The position numbers and the translations under genes are program-made. Source: SLID01 sp041667545 (GTDB lineage: Bacteria; Omnitrophota; Gorgyraeia; Tantalellales; Tantalellaceae). Taken from it: DNA of 28,629 bases. The stretch is from contig JBAYES010000024.1 in assembly GCA_041667545.1 (NCBI GenBank), positions 1-28,629 on the forward strand, given 5' to 3'. The notes under the pieces are model-generated. The model was given only the letters and a program-made list of their open reading frames with translations. It ran no database searches and was not told where the DNA came from. Positions 23,431-28,629 of the stretch are shown here, one piece after another (within the stretch, counting starts at the first letter, position 1; each line of letters opens with the position of its first letter).

Positions 23431-24261
23431 TCAGCATCCCCTGTTTTTTAGTCCTTCCTGATGAGAGAACATGTATTTAAGAATGTGCCGCCTTTTTTTT
23501 ATAAGACGCGTACCCATCCCTATCCCGAAAGCAATAACAAAAAAAAGTACGGTCTCGTACACAACAGCCGCGTTGATCGGCCACAAAAAATTTTCCGATA
23601 TTCGAAGCCGCCAGTAGTAAATTATCTTTACCGCGGCAAACAAGAGTCCCGGAAACAAAAGAAATGCTCGAACCTCGAATATTTCTTTCCTTACGTCTTC
23701 TGTAATAAACAGACATGAAAAACCGGCCAGAAAACACCCCGCCACAATAAAAAAGTAACCAGAGGGCACCGGAGGCAACGCCAGCTCCTGAGAGAAAGAT
23801 GTTCCGCGGGAAAGGCCGTCCATAAGAATATAAATTATCCTCCATGCCGCGTCAAAACAAAGCAATAAAGCCGCTATATCAACAGCTCTTAACGGACCTG
23901 TCAGATCCATTTGGCTCATAACATAATTTTCTATGGATTTTTTGCCCGTTGAGTTTTTCTTATCAAAAACTCCCCCCACCCTGCACCCGCCGTCCACAAC
24001 AGTGCGGTTTCTTCTTCGCAGATCTACTTCAACTTTCTCTGAAAAACCCGGGAGGGAAAATATTAACTGAAATTCTTCCGGAATATCGTAGGATCCCTCT
24101 GTCAAAAAACCTATTCCACCCATACTAAGATCTTTTATCCGGATCTTTTTATGAGGGATACCGTTTATAAACATTTCTCCATCAATATCCAGGGGAATTC
24201 GAAGAAATACCCTTTCCGAACTTGCAGGTTTTTTATTTAATGGGGGGTTGCCGGGAACCAC
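23431..24261 (-). CDS. PilZ-domain membrane protein (putative c-di-GMP receptor)
   Basis: A 276-aa protein with an N-terminal PilZ domain and a membrane C-terminus. The two c-di-GMP-binding motifs are present: RxxxR as R17-VFL-R21 and (D/N)xSxxG as D44-LSMG-G49. Four hydrophobic segments follow between about 125 and 255, then a basic tail KKRRHILKYM. It may relay cyclic di-GMP to a membrane process. It starts two bases after the stop of the small gene upstream, so the two are probably coupled. The GTG start lacks a well-placed ribosome-binding site. The effector role is inferred from motifs; the membrane part matches no family I know. Confidence 0.8.
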   Translation of the reverse strand: MVPGNPPLNKKPASSERVFLRIPLDIDGEMFINGIPHKKIRIKDLSMGGIGFLTEGSYDIPEEFQLIFSLPGFSEKVEVDLRRRNRTVVDGGCRVGGVFDKKNSTGKKSIENYVMSQMDLTGPLRAVDIAALLLCFDAAWRIIYILMDGLSRGTSFSQELALPPVPSGYFFIVAGCFLAGFSCLFITEDVRKEIFEVRAFLLFPGLLFAAVKIIYYWRLRISENFLWPINAAVVYETVLFFVIAFGIGMGTRLIKKRRHILKYMFSHQEGLKNRGC

Positions 24262-24263
24262 AT

Positions 24264-24569
24264 CTACACCAGTTTCCTCAAGTACTTTTTATTCACATCC
24301 CGCTGTATCTTCCGGATGCTTTTAGGATGTATCGTCATATGACTATCTTTAGTCTCGATAAAAACACTATTAACGTCTTCCTGCAGTACCCATCCTCTTA
24401 TAATCGTTCCGTCTTCCATAAAGATTGTGTCCCTATCCATCAATCGTCCCAGATCGACCATATTTGCTTCGGGCATAAGAAAAACCAGCCACAAACAGAC
24501 AGCGACAAAAATTCCCGTAAATACCCCTATTAAAAAAGTTTTCATTCGCATGTTAATATTATACCACAT
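24264..24569 (-). CDS. Small membrane-anchored protein with a C-terminal DGT-type domain
   Basis: A 101-aa protein: transmembrane anchor at about residues 10-32 (FLIGVFTGIFVAVCLWLVFL), then a small beta-rich domain with DRDTIFMEDGTIIRGWVLQE and SIRKIQRD. It resembles short periplasmic domains of the form 'DxIxLKDGxxIxGxIxxE' seen in many uncharacterised proteins. The ATG at 24569 is chosen because AAGGAG lies 5 nt before it; later methionines at residues 7 and 9 are possible. It is followed immediately by the PilZ gene. Function unknown. Confidence 0.65.
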   Translation of the reverse strand: MWYNINMRMKTFLIGVFTGIFVAVCLWLVFLMPEANMVDLGRLMDRDTIFMEDGTIIRGWVLQEDVNSVFIETKDSHMTIHPKSIRKIQRDVNKKYLRKLV

Positions 24570-24620
24570 CAAAACTCCTTGACCAGTCCAGTCTCGGCTT
24601 GACATTGTGGATTAAAAAAC

Positions 24621-24651
24621 TTGCCTTAATGATACTCTTGTGGTATCATTA
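24621..24651 (+). promoter_or_regulatory. Promoter with a perfect operator-like palindrome
   Basis: TAATGATAC (24627-24635) and GTATCATTA (24643-24651) are perfect inverted repeats around a 7-nt spacer. They coincide with the spacer and -10 of a predicted promoter, TTGCCT (24621-24626), 17 bp, TATCAT (24644-24649). The ribosome-binding site follows at once. This layout suggests a dimeric repressor site. A TTGACA at 24599-24604 has no matching -10. The regulator is not identified. Confidence 0.55.
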
Positions 24652-24670
24652 GATTAACAAGGAGGACGTA

Positions 24671-24826
24671 ATGAAAATATTAAAAACCATAGTACTGGTT
24701 TTAACGATTGCGGGAGCTGTTGGCATGACGTATCAATACGCGGATGCTTGCGGCGGGTGCTGCCCCATGTCCGGCGGAAAGACCGGTCCGGGAACAACAG
24801 TGGCAGAACCGGCGCCTGAAGCATAG
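24671..24826 (+). CDS. Small secreted Cys-rich peptide (51 aa)
   Basis: A 51-aa ORF with an excellent ribosome-binding site (AAGGAGG, 5 nt before ATG), an N-terminal signal-like segment (MKILKTIVLVLTIAGAVG, cleavage probably near ADA) and a mature part of about 25 residues starting CGGCCPMSGG. The three close cysteines could bind metal or form a disulfide. It has its own promoter-operator and a strong terminator, so it is a complete single-gene unit. No family recognised. Confidence 0.7.
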   Translation: MKILKTIVLVLTIAGAVGMTYQYADACGGCCPMSGGKTGPGTTVAEPAPEA

Positions 24827-24830
24827 GCGA

Positions 24831-24890
24831 AATAAAGGGCTACTTTATTCTTTCGTGAGGACCTATGAGAATAAAGTAGCCCCTTTATTT
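24831..24890. terminator. Bidirectional terminator hairpin
   Basis: A long stem, AATAAAGGG-CTACTTTATTC pairing with GAATAAAGTAG-CCCCTTTATT with one bulge, has a loop of about 18 nt. U-rich sequence follows on the + strand (tttatttttt), and A/U-rich sequence lies on the minus side. It separates the convergent small peptide gene and the aldolase gene, whose stop is at 24892. Confidence 0.8.
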
Positions 24891-24891
24891 T

Positions 24892-25944
24892 TTACGCGAT
24901 GTTTATTGCCTCACACAGGTAGACATCTTGTATGGCGTTGAGTATTTCAATTCCTTCGGCAAATGGTTTCTGAAAGGCTTTGCGCCCGGAAATAAGCCCC
25001 ATGCCTCCGGCTCTTTTATTGATAACTGCGGTCTTTACAGCTTGCTGAAGATCGTTCTTTCCCGATGCGCCGCCGGAATTTATAAGACCTGCTCTTCCCA
25101 TGTAACAGTTGGCCACCTGATATCTCGTGAGATCTATGGGATGGTCCGTGCTGAGTTTACTATAAACATCCGGATGTGTTTTCCCAAATTTGACAGCTGT
25201 GTATCCCCCGTTATTTTCTGGGAGTTTTTGCTTAATTATGTCGGCCTCTATGGTAACCCCAAGGTGATTGGCCTGCCCTGTCAGGTCGGCAGCGGTATGA
25301 TAATCTGTACCGTCCTTTTTGAACGCGTCGTTCCGCAGATAACACCAAAGCACGGTGAACATTCCAAGCTGGTGAGCATAAGAGAAGGCGTCTGAGATCT
25401 CCTCGATCTGCCTGCGCGCCTCTTGTGAACCAAAGTAAATAGTCGCGCCCACCCCCACAGCTCCCATTTCAAAGGCCTGATCTACAGAGGCAAACAGCCT
25501 CTGATCATATTCCGTGGGGTATGTCAAAAGCTCGTTATGGTTTATTTTGAGTATAAATGGTATTTTGTGAGCGTATTTTCGGGATACTGAACCCAGGACC
25601 CCAAGAGTTGACGCAACCGCGTTGCACCCTCCCTCGATGGCCAGCTTTATGATATTTTCAGGATCGAAATACATGGGGTTTGGAGCGAAAGACGCTCCCG
25701 CGGAATGCTCAATTCCCTGGTCTACGGGGAGTATCGAGACATACCCGCTTCCGGCAAGCCTGCCGTGGTCGAACAGCGCCTGAAGGTTCCTTAATACCCC
25801 GTTAGGCCTGTCTGTGGCCATAAAGATCCTGTCCACAAAATCGCCTCCCGGCAAATTCAGATCTTCCTTGGAAATAGTGCCGCACTTATGCTCCATAAGA
25901 TCCTTCGCCTCATCGCCAAGGATCGAAATTATTCTGTCTATCAT
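24892..25944 (-). CDS. fbaB: Class I fructose-1,6-bisphosphate aldolase (FbaB/DhnA type)
   Basis: A 350-aa Schiff-base aldolase cleaving fructose-1,6-bisphosphate in glycolysis and gluconeogenesis. It has the same length as E. coli FbaB and shares its blocks: ILPVDQGIEHSAGASFAPNP, ILKINHNELL, GVGATIYFGS, the TIEADIIKQK segment (expected Schiff-base lysine K238 or K240) and ANCYMGRAGLINSGGASG. The ATG at 25944 is preferred to an upstream start at 25977 because GGAGGAG lies 6 nt before it. It follows two tiny ORFs on the same strand. A class I enzyme of this type is metal-independent. Confidence 0.95.
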   Translation of the reverse strand: MIDRIISILGDEAKDLMEHKCGTISKEDLNLPGGDFVDRIFMATDRPNGVLRNLQALFDHGRLAGSGYVSILPVDQGIEHSAGASFAPNPMYFDPENIIKLAIEGGCNAVASTLGVLGSVSRKYAHKIPFILKINHNELLTYPTEYDQRLFASVDQAFEMGAVGVGATIYFGSQEARRQIEEISDAFSYAHQLGMFTVLWCYLRNDAFKKDGTDYHTAADLTGQANHLGVTIEADIIKQKLPENNGGYTAVKFGKTHPDVYSKLSTDHPIDLTRYQVANCYMGRAGLINSGGASGKNDLQQAVKTAVINKRAGGMGLISGRKAFQKPFAEGIEILNAIQDVYLCEAINIA

Positions 25945-25973
25945 ACCATTCTCCTCCTCAAGTGGTCGCGTCT

Positions 25974-26069
25974 TCACTCTGCCTGTTTTTTTATGTCTTT
26001 CACTTGTTTTCTGGCCTTTTTTTGCATTTTTTCGGCGGAGCGTTTGGCGTTCCTTTCGGCTATTATCAT
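25974..26069 (-). CDS. Possible 31-aa basic peptide
   Basis: This 31-aa ORF begins MIIAERNAKRSAEKMQKKAR and is almost entirely a charged, lysine-rich helix. It overlaps the stop of the upstream secreted-protein gene by ATGA and ends 29 bp before fbaB. Coupled translation is plausible, but it has no ribosome-binding site of its own and no recognised family. It may simply be a non-functional ORF. Confidence 0.35.
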   Translation of the reverse strand: MIIAERNAKRSAEKMQKKARKQVKDIKKQAE

Positions 26070-26254
26070 TTTTTTTCTTCCTTAGATTTACCTATTGTCG
26101 CAAACCAGTCGCTTACCCGGTTAAGAGCGGACCGGTCACTGGCGTTTTCATAGGCTTTTGCGGAAGCTGGCACCTTAAAATCTCTCGGCTGGGCGAAAAC
26201 CGGAGAAGATACCGCGAAGATCATCACTATAAGAATGGACATCAGTTTTTTCAT
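26066..26254 (-). CDS. Small secreted protein, unknown function
   Basis: A 62-aa protein with a clear signal peptide (MKKLMSILIVMIFAVSSPVFA, cleaved at about residue 21), leaving a mature peptide of about 41 residues, QPRDFKVPASAKAYENASDR and onwards, rich in Ala, Ser and Lys. GGGAGG sits 5 nt before the ATG. It lies upstream of fbaB on the same strand and probably in one transcript. No family recognised. Confidence 0.65.
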   Translation of the reverse strand: MKKLMSILIVMIFAVSSPVFAQPRDFKVPASAKAYENASDRSALNRVSDWFATIGKSKEEKK

Positions 26255-26327
26255 TGTTCCCTCCCTTTTGGTAGAAACTTTTTTACTATTTTTACTGTTG
26301 CTCTTTGCTTTTATCCTTCGATTCCTA

Positions 26328-26717
26328 TTATGGAACTATATCCGACCTTACCTCGACCTTGAGAATGGAAGAAGAGTCAGAATTATATTTGACAGTAACC
26401 TTATTTGTGTCCTCGCCTATCGCTTTGCGTGAAGTATCGCATGTAACTGTTATTTCAGAGTTTTCTCCGGGCGGTATGTCCCATCTTGATACATCTACGA
26501 CGCCATATCCACAGCAGGCACTCACATTCTCTATCACTGCATTGCCCGTTCCCGAATTCCGCAAAACGAATGTTTTTTGGGCTTCATCCCCTTTCTGTAC
26601 TCTTCCAAAATGCCAGGGCTCGGAAACTGGTTCAAGCCTGGTCCCCTCCACTCCATAAAGATTAAAACTCATCCCCAACAACAGGGTTAACACAACCGCT
26701 TTTTTAAATATGCGCAT
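26328..26717 (-). CDS. DUF1573 family secreted protein
   Basis: A 129-aa protein with a signal peptide (MRIFKKAVVLTLLLGMSFNL, cleaved around YG). One DUF1573 Ig-like domain follows: WHFGRVQKGDEAQKTFVLRN, SGTGNAVIENV, the Cys motif ACCGYG, and IPPGENSEITVTCDTS. Most DUF1573 domains have SCGCT at this position, so the Cys arrangement is altered. An upstream start at 26741 is possible; the ATG at 26717 is chosen because it begins the signal peptide, although no strong ribosome-binding site is visible. It follows the PKD protein on the same strand and may be exported with it. Exact role unknown. Confidence 0.75.
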   Translation of the reverse strand: MRIFKKAVVLTLLLGMSFNLYGVEGTRLEPVSEPWHFGRVQKGDEAQKTFVLRNSGTGNAVIENVSACCGYGVVDVSRWDIPPGENSEITVTCDTSRKAIGEDTNKVTVKYNSDSSSILKVEVRSDIVP

Positions 26718-26727
26718 TGCTAAACCA

Positions 26728-26762
26728 AGGGGCAGCACCATATGGAATCCGGCGCTGCCCCT
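26728..26762 (-). terminator. Hairpin after the PKD-protein gene
   Basis: AGGGGCAGC (26728-26736) and GCTGCCCCT (26754-26762) are perfect inverted repeats around a 17-nt loop, 19 bp past the stop of the PKD gene. The U tract on the minus strand is poor (ttggttt), so it is a weak terminator or an attenuator before the DUF1573 gene. Confidence 0.5.
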
Positions 26763-26780
26763 CTTTGGTCTCCCATACTT

Positions 26781-28629
26781 TTATCGAACTTTTATTACCG
26801 CAACAGGATTCCCGCTGACCTTCATTTCCCCTACGGTAAAGTCGGCACTGCACTCTGTGCCGGATCCATCGTCCACACGCAAAGTCACTTTGTAGGTTCC
26901 GGGCTTGGCATATGAGTGGGATACTCTTACTCCCTCCCCGCTACTGCCGTCACCGAAATCCCAGCTGTAAGTCAATGCGTCTCCATCCGGGTCTATTGAA
27001 CCCGACCCGTCGAACTTTTGTTCCATATCCACACAGCATTCCTCGCCTATGGTCATTCTGGCGGAAGGAGGTGTATTCACCTTAAGGCTTACAGAATCCG
27101 ATGACGTTGAGCAAGGTGTTCCTTTGCCGTCATCCACAGTTACGGAAACCGTATATTTCCCGCCTTTCTGGTAAGTATGCGTCATCCTTGACCCGCTGGT
27201 TTCAACCGTACCGTCACCAAAATTCCAGATGTAAGCAAGAGAGTCCCCGTCCGGATCACTTGATTCTGACGCGTCAAAACTGACCCTTTTCCCTACACAG
27301 GTATCGCTGACCTTCCCAAGAGATGCCTCCGGCCTGGAATTAACATGGATCATTGCCACATCCGTAGCGCTGGAGCAAGTAGTTCCCTTGCCGTCATCGA
27401 CAGTAAGAACCACAGCGTATTTTCCGCCCTTATCATATTTGTGGGTTATCTTTTCGCCGGATACTTCACTGCCGTCGCCCATGGCCCATTTATAAGTGAG
27501 CTTCTGTCCCTGCTCAACTCTTGAAGAAGACCCGTCAAAGGCAGCCGATTGACCAAGACACAGCTTCTTTTCTCCGGAAATAACCGCAACCGGAGATTTG
27601 TTCAGACTTACATTCAAAGCATCCGAAGCCTTACTGCATGGAAGCCCTTTACCATCGTCTACGGTGAGTGTAGCCTTGTATGCACCGCCGGTCTTATAAA
27701 CATGCCGTACTTTCGCCCCCTGAAGAGTTGTTCCGTCTCCCATATTCCACACGTAGCTGAGATCATCTCCGTCGGGATCCCTTGACCTTGTCCCATCAAG
27801 ATCCACGGCATATTCTTCATCAATAGATTTGAGGCACATATCTATGTCTCTCCCCGCATCCGCTACAGGAGAAGTGTTTACTTTTATGGTTCTCTGGATG
27901 GTGTCCGTACTGCAAGCCGTACCCGCATTGTCATCCACATTAAGCGTGACGTTGTAAGTACCTCCTTTTGCGTAAGTGTGCTGGACTTTCTGCCCTTCAG
28001 CACGCGTCCCGTCCCCCAGATTCCACATATAAGTAAGTGTTTCGGAAGTATCATCCGTTGTTTTTGAGGCATCGAAATTAACCTTGTCTTCCACACAAAC
28101 AAGTTCCGGAGCGCTGAAAGCCGCTGCGGGAGGCGTGTTCACAAGAATTTTCTGCGTGGTTCCCGCCGTATCACAGGGAAGGCCGGATTCATTCGTAGCC
28201 GTAAGCCTGACGGTGTATTCTCCTCCCTTTTCATAAATATGCGTAACTACCGGCTCAGTGCTGGTATTGCCGTCGCCGAAATCCCAATGGAAGTAAAGTT
28301 TCTGGCGGGCCGGATCATACGAACTTGTGGCGTCAAAAGTGAACTTGTTGCATTTGAGGTCGGGTTTAGCCTCAGGACGAGGCCTTGCCGGAGCGGGAGC
28401 TGACGCCACCGGAGGAGCGCCCCTGCGGAAATATATAGGAATAGCGTCTCCCTTATCCGTCCTCATACTGAACCCGGCATTCGCGTACCTCTGTGTACCT
28501 TTGGTTATTATGTACACCATTCTTCCCCCGGTATCAGTGGATATCGGGACTACCGTTTCTCTCCATTCTCCGCTGTCGGAATCCTTGATACTGAACTTCT
28601 CGGTTATCGTAGTTACGGACAAAGTGCTC
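26781..28629 (-). CDS. PKD-repeat surface or secreted protein (N-terminus off the window)
   Basis: The reading frame is open to the right edge, so the true start is outside; about 615 residues are seen. A region of about 95 residues (including TDTGGRMVYIITKGTQRYAN) is followed by a Pro/Ala linker and six PKD domains. Each domain has the (W)xx(G)DG core (WDFGDG, WNLGDG, WNMGDG, WAMGDG, WNFGDG, WDFGDG) followed by a HxY...GG-Y turn. Each repeat also has two cysteines, one near its start (KC, VC, MC, LC, TC, CC) and one after the DDGKGxx-type turn (PC, AC, PC, TC, PC, EC), suggesting one disulfide per domain and hence an extracytoplasmic location. It ends directly after the sixth repeat with VAVIKVR, without an anchor or OmpA domain. 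Confidence 0.85.
   Translation of the reverse strand, partial: STLSVTTITEKFSIKDSDSGEWRETVVPISTDTGGRMVYIITKGTQRYANAGFSMRTDKGDAIPIYFRRGAPPVASAPAPARPRPEAKPDLKCNKFTFDATSSYDPARQKLYFHWDFGDGNTSTEPVVTHIYEKGGEYTVRLTATNESGLPCDTAGTTQKILVNTPPAAAFSAPELVCVEDKVNFDASKTTDDTSETLTYMWNLGDGTRAEGQKVQHTYAKGGTYNVTLNVDDNAGTACSTDTIQRTIKVNTSPVADAGRDIDMCLKSIDEEYAVDLDGTRSRDPDGDDLSYVWNMGDGTTLQGAKVRHVYKTGGAYKATLTVDDGKGLPCSKASDALNVSLNKSPVAVISGEKKLCLGQSAAFDGSSSRVEQGQKLTYKWAMGDGSEVSGEKITHKYDKGGKYAVVLTVDDGKGTTCSSATDVAMIHVNSRPEASLGKVSDTCVGKRVSFDASESSDPDGDSLAYIWNFGDGTVETSGSRMTHTYQKGGKYTVSVTVDDGKGTPCSTSSDSVSLKVNTPPSARMTIGEECCVDMEQKFDGSGSIDPDGDALTYSWDFGDGSSGEGVRVSHSYAKPGTYKVTLRVDDGSGTECSADFTVGEMKVSGNPVAVIKVR

Overview
The window looks like a chromosomal piece of an uncultivated, diderm (Gram-negative), probably anaerobic bacterium. 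Outer-membrane biogenesis genes (lpxD, an hldD-type heptose epimerase) and a beta-barrel porin indicate an LPS-bearing outer membrane. A class III ribonucleotide reductase with its radical-SAM activase indicates anaerobic DNA synthesis. The repeat-rich intergenic islands, PKD-repeat protein and DUF1573 protein would fit a PVC-superphylum lineage such as Omnitrophota, but that placement is an impression from gene style and was not tested.

Layout. 1-1018 is a gene-free repeat island: a 39-bp tandem repeat, MITE-like fold-back elements and a 23-bp tandem array. 1019-3253 (+) carries a YchF-like GTPase/ATPase and a membrane diguanylate cyclase. 3257-5705 (-) carries hldD, lpxD and an HU-family DNA-binding protein. 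5712-6923 is a second repeat island built around one tRNA-Arg(CCG) gene that is surrounded by fragments of itself. 6924-9785 (-) is the anaerobic RNR operon, in which nrdD is split so that the glycyl-radical motif lies in a separate 60-aa protein; its promoter carries a tandem NrdR-box pair. 10041-12727 (-) holds a GT87/DUF2029 membrane protein and the Mg2+ channel MgtE.

13119-21707 (-) is a complete phosphate-starvation cluster in the order phoB, phoR, a small membrane protein, porin, pstS, pstC, pstA, pstB, phoU. Two Pho-box arrays with the same spacing lie upstream of phoB and pstS. 21885-23375 holds a duplicated membrane protein with paired HxxQxxH motifs (+) and a DUF368 polyprenyl-phosphate transporter-like protein (-). 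23431-24569 (-) holds a PilZ membrane protein, a possible c-di-GMP receptor for a cyclase like the one at 2120, and a small anchored protein. 24671-24826 (+) is a small Cys-rich secreted peptide behind a perfect operator-like palindrome. 24892-26741 (-) holds a class I aldolase, two tiny genes and a DUF1573 protein. The right edge cuts a protein with six PKD repeats, each with a conserved cysteine pair.

No phage, CRISPR, toxin-antitoxin or transposase gene was seen. The most unusual items are the split NrdD, the shared Pho-box architecture, the HxxQxxH protein, the tRNA locus with self-fragments at both ends, and fold-back elements whose arms differ between copies yet stay complementary.
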